From contig JBFWNZ010000114.1 in NCBI GenBank assembly GCA_050250795.1, forward strand, positions 1 through 10,528: 10,528 nucleotides of DNA. The letters are read 5' to 3'. How positions within the stretch are numbered: the first letter of the stretch is position 1; each line of letters begins with the position of its first letter. The translations under genes and the position numbers were made by a program. The stretch comes from JBFWNZ01 sp050250795 (GTDB taxonomy: Bacteria > Pseudomonadota > Alphaproteobacteria > UBA8366). Below, in pieces: positions 1 through 6,031 of the stretch. Under the pieces are notes generated by a model, which worked only from the letters and a program-made list of their open reading frames with translations, was not told the DNA's origin and did no database searches.

Positions 1-445
1 AGCGCGCGGCGCGCTGGTTCGTCACCATCGCCGGCAGCCGGTTGTTGAGCGCGACCAGCGCCATCAGGAAGAACTCGCCGATCTTGGCCGCATGCACGCC
101 GCTGTTGTTGGTCAGCACGGTGCCCGGTGGCAGCCAGTCGAGCGGCATCGCCCCCTCGATCCCCGCGCCGATCAGATGGATCAGGCGCAGCCGGGGCGCG
201 GCGGCGGCGAGGTCGCGCTTCGGGAAATCGGCATGGCGCAGCACGTCGGTCGAGGTGACGAGCACCTCTGTCTCGCGCAGCCGGCCCGCGAGCCCGACGA
301 GGTTCTCGCCATGCGTGAACCGCGCCAGCCCGTCGGCCCCGGGATGGCGTGCCCGCAAGGCGGCGATCAGGTCCGGCGTCAGATGGAAGATGAGCGGCTT
401 CGACGTAAAGTTTTCGAGATGAATCTGGAAGGGCCTGCGTCGCAT
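1..445 (-). CDS. D-2-hydroxyacid dehydrogenase family protein, N-terminal part (gene runs off the left edge)
   Basis: The first 148 codons of a gene continuing beyond base 1. The reading matches the substrate-binding half of NAD-dependent D-isomer-specific 2-hydroxyacid dehydrogenases, which interconvert 2-oxoacids and D-2-hydroxyacids. Seen: the segment around residues 87-96 (RLRLIHLIGAGIE), followed by a short helix, LPPGTVLTNNSG near 105-116 and H118, then E124 before a hydrophobic helix. This is the family order just before the Rossmann NAD domain, which lies outside the window together with the catalytic Arg, Glu and His. The start at 445 is chosen because GGCGGAG sits five bases upstream and no gene overlaps it. 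It follows the DUF1989 gene by 11 nt, so the two are probably cotranscribed. The substrate cannot be told; a phosphoglycerate- or glyoxylate-reductase-type activity is equally possible. Confidence 0.82.
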   Translation of the reverse strand, partial: MRRRPFQIHLENFTSKPLIFHLTPDLIAALRARHPGADGLARFTHGENLVGLAGRLRETEVLVTSTDVLRHADFPKRDLAAAAPRLRLIHLIGAGIEGAMPLDWLPPGTVLTNNSGVHAAKIGEFFLMALVALNNRLPAMVTNQRAAR

Positions 446-456
446 CGGTCTCCGCC

Positions 457-1053
457 CTAGAACAGCTCGTAGGCCGCCGGCTTCGGCGTGCAATCCGCCC
501 CGTTGACCGGCAGCAGGTCCTGCGGACAGGCGGACATGGCGAGGATGCAGTCGCGCTCGGCGCGAAAGGTCACGCTGTCGCCGGGCTGCGCCGGCGGGGC
601 GGCGACGGTCATCGCGCCTTCGGCGTCGAAGATCGTGTTCATGAACAGGTTGAGGGGCGTCGGCACCACCGCAGGCGAGATGCCGAAGGGCACCAGCGCG
701 GACGCCAGGTTGTCGGCGCAGTTGTCGTGATAGGCCGTGCAGCCCAGCAGGCGGTAGCGCTCGCGGTCGCAGGCGGCAAACAGCATGCAATGCACGCCCG
801 GCGAAGAATCCTCGGTCAATGTGAGGATCGGCGCGCGCCGGTTGGTCACGAGCACGCTGCCCGGCTTCGGCTTGATGCGGTCGGCGGCGACCACCGAATG
901 CGCCATCGACATCCACTCGCCCGGCGCCCGTGCGCTGAACGCCCACAGATCGACCACCTGGCCGCCATGGGTGTTCACGATGCGGATCGATTGACGGGCG
1001 GACAGCCGCACCGCCACGCCGCGGCGCGCCGGAATCTCGTGTCTGTCGGGCAT
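457..1053 (-). CDS. DUF1989 family protein (urea carboxylase-associated / CgdA-CgdB-like fold)
   Basis: A 198-residue protein recognisable as DUF1989 from RIVNTHGGQVVDLWAF (24-39), the acidic-Cys stretch with H88, C89, C95, C105, H109 and C112 followed by DNLASAL, NLFMN (135-139), PGDSVTFRAERDC (157-169) and SACPQDL (174-180). The many conserved Cys and His suggest a metal site, which is inference. Known members include the paired proteins beside urea carboxylase, CgdA and CgdB, which act as carboxyguanidine deiminase. There is no urea or guanidine carboxylase here and only one copy, so that role is not supported. A longer open frame reaches 1206, but it would cross the divergent promoter region into the Rieske gene; the ATG at 1053, preceded by GGGGGAAA, is preferred. 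It likely heads an operon with the 2-hydroxyacid dehydrogenase. Exact reaction unknown. Confidence 0.85.
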   Translation of the reverse strand: MPDRHEIPARRGVAVRLSARQSIRIVNTHGGQVVDLWAFSARAPGEWMSMAHSVVAADRIKPKPGSVLVTNRRAPILTLTEDSSPGVHCMLFAACDRERYRLLGCTAYHDNCADNLASALVPFGISPAVVPTPLNLFMNTIFDAEGAMTVAAPPAQPGDSVTFRAERDCILAMSACPQDLLPVNGADCTPKPAAYELF

Positions 1054-1110
1054 TGCGGCCGTTTCCCCCGGACGGTTGCCTGACGGATGGCTACACGATA
1101 GGCTGGAGCC

Positions 1111-1131
1111 ATTCAAGTGACTTTCCTGAAT
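1111..1131. promoter_or_regulatory. Candidate operator dyad in the divergent gap (ATTCA-N11-TGAAT)
   Basis: The 133-base space between the two divergent starts (1053 minus, 1187 plus) holds a clearly AT-richer patch at about 1111-1140. It contains ATTCA (1111-1115) and its perfect complement TGAAT (1127-1131) separated by 11 bases. The position fits a binding site for the XRE-cupin regulator encoded in the plus-strand operon, controlling both directions. I find no convincing -35/-10 pair on either strand here. A five-base arm can arise by chance, so this is only a candidate. Confidence 0.25.
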
Positions 1132-1186
1132 ATCAAGAAGCCTGCCAAGAAACCTGTGTGGCTTTGCCGAGGATGGAGTGACCCCG

Positions 1187-2395
1187 ATGGACCTGTTCGA
1201 TCCCAAGACCTATGAGGCGGTGCGCCGCCCGCTGCTGGAAGCCGAGACGCTGCCGCCGGAATGCTACACCTCGGAGGCGTTCTACCAGCGCGAGGTCGAC
1301 ACGATCTTCATGAAGGTCTGGAACTTCATCGGCCGGGTCGACTACATCCCCAATCCCGGCGACTACTACACCGTCGATTTCGTGCGGGTGCCGCTGATTA
1401 TCGTGCGCGGCGAGGACGGCGAGGTGCGGGCCTTCGTCAATTCCTGCCGCCATCGCGGCGCCAAGATCGCCAATTGCGACGGCCATGCGAAGGCGCTGAA
1501 ATGCCCTTATCACGGCTGGGTGTTCGGGCTGCAGGGCGATCTTCTGGCCTATGCCGGCATGAAGGCGACGAAGAATTTCGACCCCAAGGACTATCCGCTG
1601 CTGCCGGTCAAGACGGCCACCTGGGGCGGCTTCATCTTCGTCAATTTCGATCCCGATTGCGGCAGCCTTGAGGAGTATCTGGGCGACATCCGCGACAAGC
1701 TCGCCTCCTATCGCTTCGAGGACATGGTGACGACGCGCAAGAGCGTCTACGAGGTCGACTGCAACTGGAAGATCTATGTCGAGAACGCGATGGAGGCCTT
1801 CCATGTGCCGCATGTCCATCGCGCCAGCATCAACCGCCAGCGCGGCAGCAAGAAGAACGACCGCACCTTCGACGCCACGGAGGGCAACTGGGTGGTGATG
1901 CACAAGGAGCATGAGGGCTCGCGCGCCGTGCTGGTCGGCCAGCAGGGCTTCCCGCGCATCCCGACCTTGGCCGGCAAGGCCGCGCTGGGCACGCAATACC
2001 CGCTGATCTTCCCCTCGACCATGCTGGGCTGCACCATCGACTGCATGTGGTGGCTGGAGATCCACCCGCTGGGCCCGACGCGCATGCGGCTGATCGTCGG
2101 CCAGTGCTTCCCGCGCGAGATCGCGGCCCGGCCCGACTTCGAAGCCATCGCCGAGAACTATTACAAGCGCTGGGACATGACGACCCAGGAGGATATCGAC
2201 ATCAGCGTGATGCAGCAGGAAGGCGTGTCCACGCCGTTCAGCGTGCCCGGCCGGCTGTCGGAGCATGAGCCGCTGATCCACGCCATCGACAACTGGGTGC
2301 TGGACCATGTGCTGCAGGTCGAGCAGCCGACCCGCCGCTATCAGGGCTTCAGCGTGCAGGACCTGGACGTCCTGCCGGAGAACCTGGTGGCCTGA
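1187..2395 (+). CDS. Rieske non-heme-iron oxygenase, large (alpha) subunit
   Basis: A 402-residue ring-hydroxylating-type oxygenase using O2 and electrons from a separate reductase to oxidise an organic substrate. The N-terminal Rieske domain has C87-x-H89 and C106-x2-H109, ligands of the [2Fe-2S] cluster. The catalytic domain begins at NWK (193-195) and carries VENAMEAFHVPHVH. H206 and H211 with the later acid D336 (in TQEDID) fit the 2-His-1-carboxylate iron site, and E203 sits at the electron-bridging position. Glu rather than Asp there is known in carnitine oxygenase CntA/YeaW, so an aliphatic amine substrate is as plausible as an aromatic one. ATG 1187 is chosen because GGAG ends at 1178, eight bases upstream; GTG 1178 in the same frame would overlap that site. 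It is the first gene of the operon. No ferredoxin, reductase or beta subunit is present nearby, so partners are encoded elsewhere. Substrate unknown. Confidence 0.95.
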   Translation: MDLFDPKTYEAVRRPLLEAETLPPECYTSEAFYQREVDTIFMKVWNFIGRVDYIPNPGDYYTVDFVRVPLIIVRGEDGEVRAFVNSCRHRGAKIANCDGHAKALKCPYHGWVFGLQGDLLAYAGMKATKNFDPKDYPLLPVKTATWGGFIFVNFDPDCGSLEEYLGDIRDKLASYRFEDMVTTRKSVYEVDCNWKIYVENAMEAFHVPHVHRASINRQRGSKKNDRTFDATEGNWVVMHKEHEGSRAVLVGQQGFPRIPTLAGKAALGTQYPLIFPSTMLGCTIDCMWWLEIHPLGPTRMRLIVGQCFPREIAARPDFEAIAENYYKRWDMTTQEDIDISVMQQEGVSTPFSVPGRLSEHEPLIHAIDNWVLDHVLQVEQPTRRYQGFSVQDLDVLPENLVA

Positions 2396-2406
2396 GCGGC
2401 GCGCCG

Positions 2407-3021
2407 ATGACACCCAAGGACCAGCCCGATGCCGAGATCGCCCCGGCCGACCCCGTCGGCGGGGGGCCGCGCATCGGCCTGCGCATCCGGCATCTGCGCA
2501 AGGTGAAGGGGCTGCGGCTGAAGGAACTGGCCGACCTCGTCGGCTGCTCGGAAAGCATGATCTCGAAGATCGAGAACGACAAGGTGAACCCGTCGCTGAC
2601 CATGCTGCACCGGCTGGTCGGCGTGCTGGAGGCGAATATCGGCTTCGTGTTCGGAGCGCCACGGCCGGGCGAGCAGGTGGTGGCGCGGGCCGGCGAGCGG
2701 CCGGTCATCCATCTCGACGCGCTGCGCCATGGCGACGGCATTACCCTGGAGCGGCTGATCCCCTATGCCGAGGACCATCTGCTGCAGGCGAACCTGCATA
2801 TCGTCGAGCCCGGCGGGCGCAGCGACGGCACCATCGCCCATCGCGGCGAGGAGTTGGGCTATCTTCTGGAGGGCGAGCTGGAACTGACGGTGGACGGACA
2901 GGTCTATCGGCTGGGCGCGGGCGATTCCTTCCATTTCCGCTCGGACCTCGCGCATGGCTACCGGAATTGCGGGACCGGCCCGGCGAAGGTGATCTGGGTC
3001 AACACCCCCCCGACCTTCTGA
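2407..3021 (+). CDS. XRE-family transcriptional regulator with C-terminal cupin domain
   Basis: A 204-residue regulator. Residues about 24-78 form an XRE/Cro-type helix-turn-helix (LRIRHLRKVKGLRLKELAD, then SESMISKIENDKVNPSLTML). Residues about 125-200 form a cupin beta-barrel, with H145-RGEE as first motif and GDSFHF...H183...N187 as second; H145, E149 and H183 are possible metal ligands. This architecture (as in PuuR) senses a small molecule in the cupin and controls adjacent catabolic genes. It begins 11 nt after the Rieske gene and ends 10 nt before the decarboxylase-like gene, so it is made within the operon it probably controls. That suggests autoregulation and substrate-dependent induction, which is inference. 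The first 20 residues are a low-complexity acidic/Pro/Gly extension, and the ribosome site before ATG 2407 is weak. Effector unknown. Confidence 0.93.
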   Translation: MTPKDQPDAEIAPADPVGGGPRIGLRIRHLRKVKGLRLKELADLVGCSESMISKIENDKVNPSLTMLHRLVGVLEANIGFVFGAPRPGEQVVARAGERPVIHLDALRHGDGITLERLIPYAEDHLLQANLHIVEPGGRSDGTIAHRGEELGYLLEGELELTVDGQVYRLGAGDSFHFRSDLAHGYRNCGTGPAKVIWVNTPPTF

Positions 3022-3031
3022 GGAGACGCGC

Positions 3032-3751
3032 ATGTACGGGTGGCGGGCGCGCATCGGCCGCATCAACCCCTCGCCCGAGACGGTCGGCGACGAGGAATGG
3101 CGGCGGCTCTGCCCCGAGGGCGTCATCGTCGTCTCGACCCGGATGTTCATCGAGGCGGTGGACGCGGCCGGGCTCAAGGCCATGGTCGGGCATGTCGAGC
3201 GCGCGGCGCGCGAGCTGGCGACGGCGCGGCCCGACGTGATCCTGATGGCCGGCACGGCGGGCGCCTTCGCCGGCGGCCCCGGCTTCGAGCGCGATCTGGT
3301 GAAGCGGATCGAGGACGCCTCGGGCATCCGCGCCACCACCACCATGACGGCCGTTCTGGACGCGCTCGACGCGCTGGACATACGCCGGGTCGCGGTCGCC
3401 ACCTCCTATATCGCGCCGGTCGACGCGATGCTGGCCACGGCGCTGGAAGCCGCCGGCAAGACCGTCACCGCGATCCGCGGCATGGGCATCCTGAACAGCA
3501 TCGACATGGGCGATGTGCGGCCCGAGGCGACCTATCGCTTCGCGCGCGACGTGCTGGCGGCCGCGCCGGAGTCGGACGGCTGCCTGATTTCCTGCGGCAA
3601 CCTTCGAACCCTGGAGGCGATCCGGCCGCTGGAGGCCGATTTCGGCCTGCCGGTCGTCACCAGCAACCAGGCCGGGCTGTGGCAGGCGCTGCGGATCGCC
3701 GGCATCCGGCCCGAGGCGGAAGAGGGCGGCCGCCTGTTCGCCACCGCCTGA
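3032..3751 (+). CDS. Asp/Glu racemase superfamily enzyme, arylmalonate decarboxylase / maleate isomerase type
   Basis: A 239-residue enzyme with strong likeness to arylmalonate decarboxylase (AMDase): MAGTAGAF (72-79), ATTTMTAVLDAL (101-112), RRVAVATSYI (118-127), SDGCLISCGNLRTLEAI (181-197), LPVVTSNQAG (206-215) and a terminal GRLFA. Racemases and maleate isomerases use two catalytic cysteines. Here the first site is G74-T75, as in AMDase, while the second Cys is present at C188. Both positions equal the G74 and C188 numbering I recall for the Bordetella enzyme. This predicts cofactor-free decarboxylation (or another one-Cys reaction) rather than racemisation, though substrate residues differ (TAGAFAGG against TSLSFYRG). 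EutA-like ectoine-locus proteins share this superfamily and are an alternative. AGGAG lies six bases before ATG 3032, and the gene is the last of the Rieske-regulator-decarboxylase operon. It likely processes a dicarboxylic intermediate; substrate unproven. Confidence 0.85.
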   Translation: MYGWRARIGRINPSPETVGDEEWRRLCPEGVIVVSTRMFIEAVDAAGLKAMVGHVERAARELATARPDVILMAGTAGAFAGGPGFERDLVKRIEDASGIRATTTMTAVLDALDALDIRRVAVATSYIAPVDAMLATALEAAGKTVTAIRGMGILNSIDMGDVRPEATYRFARDVLAAAPESDGCLISCGNLRTLEAIRPLEADFGLPVVTSNQAGLWQALRIAGIRPEAEEGGRLFATA

Positions 3752-3762
3752 GCAGCGCCCGC

Positions 3763-3786
3763 CCCCCCGTGCGGCCCCCCGTGCGG
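3763..3786. repeat. Two perfect 12-bp tandem copies (CCCCCCGTGCGG)
   Basis: Between the convergent ends of the decarboxylase-like gene (3751) and the yqaE-like gene (3803) lie two back-to-back copies of the same C-rich 12-mer, with a third partial start (CC) after them. The gap contains no stem followed by a T-run, so no intrinsic terminator is visible for either gene. The repeat is probably slippage-prone spacer. Confidence 0.7.
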
Positions 3787-3802
3787 CCAAGCCGAGGCGG
3801 CG

Positions 3803-3961
3803 TCACTTCTTCACGATCACCCAGATCGCGTGGACGATGCCGGGGATGTAGCCCAGCAGGGTCAACAGGATGTTCAGCCAGAAATGCAGGCCGAATCCCA
3901 CCTGCAGGAACACGCCGAGCGGCGGCAGGATGATGGCGAAGATGATGCGCAGAACGTCCAT
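3803..3961 (-). CDS. YqaE/Pmp3 family small membrane protein
   Basis: A 52-residue hydrophobic protein. Seen: MDVLRIIFAIILPPLGVFLQ, then FWLNILLTLLGYIPGIVHA and a short charged tail ending in VKK. This is the full length and order of the Pmp3/YqaE/UPF0057 family: two transmembrane helices (about 4-22 and 28-50) with the conserved PPLG and LGYIPG turns. Pmp3 proteins influence membrane potential and salt or cold tolerance in yeast and plants; the bacterial role is poorly defined. The frame starts at the ATG at 3961. Its AGGGA ribosome site lies in one arm of an 11-bp inverted repeat whose partner overlaps the upstream reductase stop codon, so translation may depend on the preceding gene. It sits 69 nt downstream of the quinone oxidoreductase on the same strand. 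Confidence 0.93.
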   Translation of the reverse strand: MDVLRIIFAIILPPLGVFLQVGFGLHFWLNILLTLLGYIPGIVHAIWVIVKK

Positions 3962-3969
3962 GTCCCGAT

Positions 3970-4038
3970 TTCCCTGACCGTGTCGTTGCCAGGGTCGAAC
4001 GGCGCGAGAACCGGATTGTTCCGGGCCCGGTCAGGGAA
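3970..4038 (-). promoter_or_regulatory. 11-bp inverted repeat spanning the reductase stop and the yqaE-like ribosome site
   Basis: TTCCCTGACCG (3970-3980) and its exact complement CGGTCAGGGAA (4028-4038) are separated by 47 bases. Read on the minus strand, the first arm contains the TGA stop of the quinone oxidoreductase and the second contains the AGGGA ribosome site of the yqaE-like gene. Pairing in a common transcript would hide that site, and a ribosome finishing the reductase would open it. The loop also holds a 10-bp palindrome CCGGGCCCGG (4021-4030, touching the outer arm), which could compete with the long pairing. The pairing is seen; the function is inferred. Confidence 0.4.
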
Positions 4039-5020
4039 TCAGCAGCAGCTTGCCGGTCGTTGTCCGAGATTCCAGCGCGATATGCGCCTGGGCCGCATCG
4101 CGCAGGGCAAAGCGACCGCCGATATGGACGGTCAGGCTGCCCTCGGCGATCCAGCGGAACATGTCGCCGGCGCGCCGCGCCACATCCTCGTGGCAGGCGA
4201 CGTAATGGGTCAGGCTGGGGCGTGCCAGGAACAGCGAGCCCATCGCGTTGAGGACGGCCGTGTCGAAGGGCGGCACCCGGCCGCTCGACTGGCCGTAGAG
4301 CGCCATCATGCCCTTGGGCCGCAGGCAGGCGAGGCTGCCCTCGAAGGTGGCGGCGCCGACGGAATCGTAGACGACATGCACGCCCGCCCCGTCGGTCAGC
4401 CGCCGCGTCTCCTCCGTGAAATCCGCCTCGGCCGTGACGATGACCGCATCCGCCCCCGCATCCCGCGCGAGCGCCGCCTTGGCCGCGGTCGAGACGGTGC
4501 CGATGACGCGCGCGCCGCGAAGCTTCGCCATCTGCACCAGCATCAGCCCGGTGCCGCCCGCCGCCGCATGGACGAGGCAGGCATGGCCCGCCTCCAGCGG
4601 AAAGACGTCGCTGCACAGGTAATGCGCGGTCATGCCCTGCTGCATCGCCGCGCCGGCCGTCTCGACCGGAATCGCATCCGGCAGCCGGGTCAGGTGCCAG
4701 GCCGGCAGCGCCTGCAATTCGGCATAGGCGCCGGCGCCGTTCGAGACGCCATAGGCAACGCGGTCGCCGGGCGCGACATGGGTCACCCCGTCGCCCACCG
4801 CCTCGACCACCCCCGCCCCTTCGGCGCCGGGGGTATAGGGCAGGGCGCGGCCGTGATGGCCGCCCCAGTGGAAGCCCGAGCGGTAGTAGATGTCGAGGAA
4901 GTTGACGCCCGCGGCCTGGACGCGGACCAGGGCCTCGCCCGGGCCGGGCCGCGGGTCCTCGACCTCTTCATAGGTCAGGACCTCAGGCCCGCCGAGGGTA
5001 TGAACCCGGACCGCGCGCAT
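4031..5020 (-). CDS. NADPH:quinone oxidoreductase (zinc-free medium-chain dehydrogenase/reductase)
   Basis: A 329-residue cytosolic reductase, the usual length of the QOR family. It moves hydride from NADPH to quinones or other enones. Seen: a GroES-like N-terminal domain with AGVNFLDIYYRSG (37-49), PGAEGAGVV (64-72) and PGDRVAY (84-90); a Rossmann domain with the glycine-rich AAAGGTG at 152-158 followed by LVQMAK; and the family ending TTGKLLLIP. The zinc-binding Cys/His set of alcohol dehydrogenases is absent, supporting quinone reductase over alcohol dehydrogenase. ATG 5020 lies 5 nt after the stop of the oxaloacetate decarboxylase gene, so translation is probably coupled and transcription shared. 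The physiological substrate is unknown. Crotonyl-CoA-type or zeta-crystallin-type enone reduction is an alternative within the family. Confidence 0.92.
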   Translation of the reverse strand: MRAVRVHTLGGPEVLTYEEVEDPRPGPGEALVRVQAAGVNFLDIYYRSGFHWGGHHGRALPYTPGAEGAGVVEAVGDGVTHVAPGDRVAYGVSNGAGAYAELQALPAWHLTRLPDAIPVETAGAAMQQGMTAHYLCSDVFPLEAGHACLVHAAAGGTGLMLVQMAKLRGARVIGTVSTAAKAALARDAGADAVIVTAEADFTEETRRLTDGAGVHVVYDSVGAATFEGSLACLRPKGMMALYGQSSGRVPPFDTAVLNAMGSLFLARPSLTHYVACHEDVARRAGDMFRWIAEGSLTVHIGGRFALRDAAQAHIALESRTTTGKLLLIP

Positions 5021-5025
5021 CGCCG

Positions 5026-5883
5026 TCAGCCGCCCAGGAAGTCCTTCATCCAGCGCTCGTAATCGGCGTCGCGCGTCACCTGCTTCATCAGCGCGCCCGA
5101 TGCGAAATACTCGATGTCGTCGGCCGGCACGCCCTCGCGCAGCGCCTTCAGCGTGTCGTAGGTCGCGCGCACCGCGGCCATGATCGGCTTGTGCGTCTGC
5201 AGCGCGATGCGGATGCCCAGCTTCGCATAGTCGTCGAGCGCCCCCTTCGGCCCGGAGCCGAGAATGATCGGCAGCCGGATCTCGCCGGCGATGGCCGCAA
5301 GGTCCGCCGCCGACTTCACACCGACCAGGAAGATCATGTCCACGCCCGCCGCCTCATAGGCCTTGGCGCGCCGGATCGTGTCCTCGACCCCGGTCATGCC
5401 CGGCGCGCTGGTGCGGCCGGCGATGACAAGATTGCGGTCCTGGCGGGCGGTGAGCGCCGCCTTCATCTTGCCCACGCCCTCCTCAACCGAGAGCAGCCGC
5501 GCCTTGCCCAACTGGCCGAAGGGCTGGGGCAGGTCGGTGTCCTCGATCGACAGCGCGGCGACGCCGGCCGTCTCCAGCTCCTGCACCGTGCGCATCACGT
5601 TCAGCGCGTTGCCATAGCCATGGTCGGCATCGACCAGCAGCGCGAGATTGCCGGCGCGGCAGATGCGATAGGCCTGATCGGCGAATTCCGACAGGGTCAG
5701 CACGATATGGTCCGGCGCGCCGAGCACGGCGAGCGAGGCGACCGAGCCCGCGAACATGCCCACCTCGAAGCCCAGATCCTCGGCCATGCGCGCCGACATG
5801 GCGTCGTAGACGGAGCCGGGATGCACGCATTTGTCGCTGGCGATCTGTGCGCGGAAGCGCTCGCGGCGTTCGGTCCAGTTCAT
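5026..5883 (-). CDS. Oxaloacetate decarboxylase, PEP mutase/isocitrate lyase superfamily
   Basis: A 285-residue cytosolic enzyme resembling the Pseudomonas PA4872 oxaloacetate decarboxylase, which is Mg-dependent and biotin-free and converts oxaloacetate to pyruvate and CO2. Seen: SVYDAMSARMAEDLGFE (24-40), GSVASLAVLGAPD, LTLSEFADQA, the metal-site motif DADHGYGNALNVMRTV (85-100), SIEDTDLP (112-119), EEGVGKMKAAL, GRTSA with R157, and H231 before AVRATYD. The last matches the catalytic His region of PA4872, but the adjacent loop (LGSGPKG, about 208-214) appears shorter and lacks the Tyr of the PA4872 VTYG stretch. The substrate could therefore be a related 2-oxo or 2-hydroxy diacid such as methylisocitrate or dimethylmalate. 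ATG 5881-5883 follows GGGGAG ten bases upstream. A longer in-frame extension to 6162 is rejected because it crosses the ABC-F promoter. The gene leads the minus-strand operon. Confidence 0.9.
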   Translation of the reverse strand: MNWTERRERFRAQIASDKCVHPGSVYDAMSARMAEDLGFEVGMFAGSVASLAVLGAPDHIVLTLSEFADQAYRICRAGNLALLVDADHGYGNALNVMRTVQELETAGVAALSIEDTDLPQPFGQLGKARLLSVEEGVGKMKAALTARQDRNLVIAGRTSAPGMTGVEDTIRRAKAYEAAGVDMIFLVGVKSAADLAAIAGEIRLPIILGSGPKGALDDYAKLGIRIALQTHKPIMAAVRATYDTLKALREGVPADDIEYFASGALMKQVTRDADYERWMKDFLGG

Positions 5884-5906
5884 GAAGCTGGGTCTCCCCC
5901 GATGCG

Positions 5907-5950
5907 GTTGACGGTTCTCGTGCGGGCATGGCCCGCCGCCTGCCGTCAAC
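5907..5950 (-). promoter_or_regulatory. Nested 44-nt dyad in the oxaloacetate decarboxylase leader
   Basis: An outer perfect 8-bp repeat, GTTGACGG (5907-5914) with CCGTCAAC (5943-5950), encloses an inner perfect 6-bp stem, GCGGGC (5922-5927) with GCCCGC (5931-5936), and a 3-base loop. The bases between the stems are 7 on one side and 6 on the other, so one folded RNA with an internal loop is possible. It lies 23 bases ahead of the decarboxylase ATG on the minus strand, between the two divergent starts. It could be an operator or a leader RNA structure; the symmetry is seen, the role is not known. Confidence 0.45.
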
Positions 5951-5994
5951 GCTACGGCGCTTCCGCCCCGACCGGAAGGGATTTTCACGGAGAA

Positions 5995-6022
5995 TTGCCG
6001 CGCCGTGGGCAGCCCTGCTATA
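5995..6022 (+). promoter_or_regulatory. Promoter for the ABC-F gene (TTGCCG-N16-GCTATA), likely leaderless
   Basis: TTGCCG at 5995-6000 and GCTATA at 6017-6022 are spaced by 16 bases, close to the housekeeping sigma-70 pattern of alphaproteobacteria. The -10 element ends only nine bases before the ATG at 6032. A normal start distance therefore puts the first transcribed base at or a few bases before the ATG, and no ribosome site precedes it. This supports both the promoter and the choice of ATG. Confidence 0.6.
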
Positions 6023-6031
6023 GCCCGCCGC

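Noticed and set aside
1178..1186. GTG 1178 as the Rieske start
   Set aside because: It would place the start inside the GGAG ribosome site that serves ATG 1187 and adds only three residues.
1133..2662. A 509-codon open frame on the minus strand
   Set aside because: It is antisense to the Rieske gene, whose metal-binding motifs are unmistakable. The translated frame has no recognisable domain and odd composition.
3752..3802. An intrinsic terminator between the convergent genes at 3751 and 3803
   Set aside because: The C-rich tandem repeat does not form a good stem and no T-run follows on either strand.
3830..5062. A 410-codon plus-strand frame
   Set aside because: It is antisense to the quinone oxidoreductase and yqaE-like genes, both of which have full family motifs. 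There is no ribosome site or domain.
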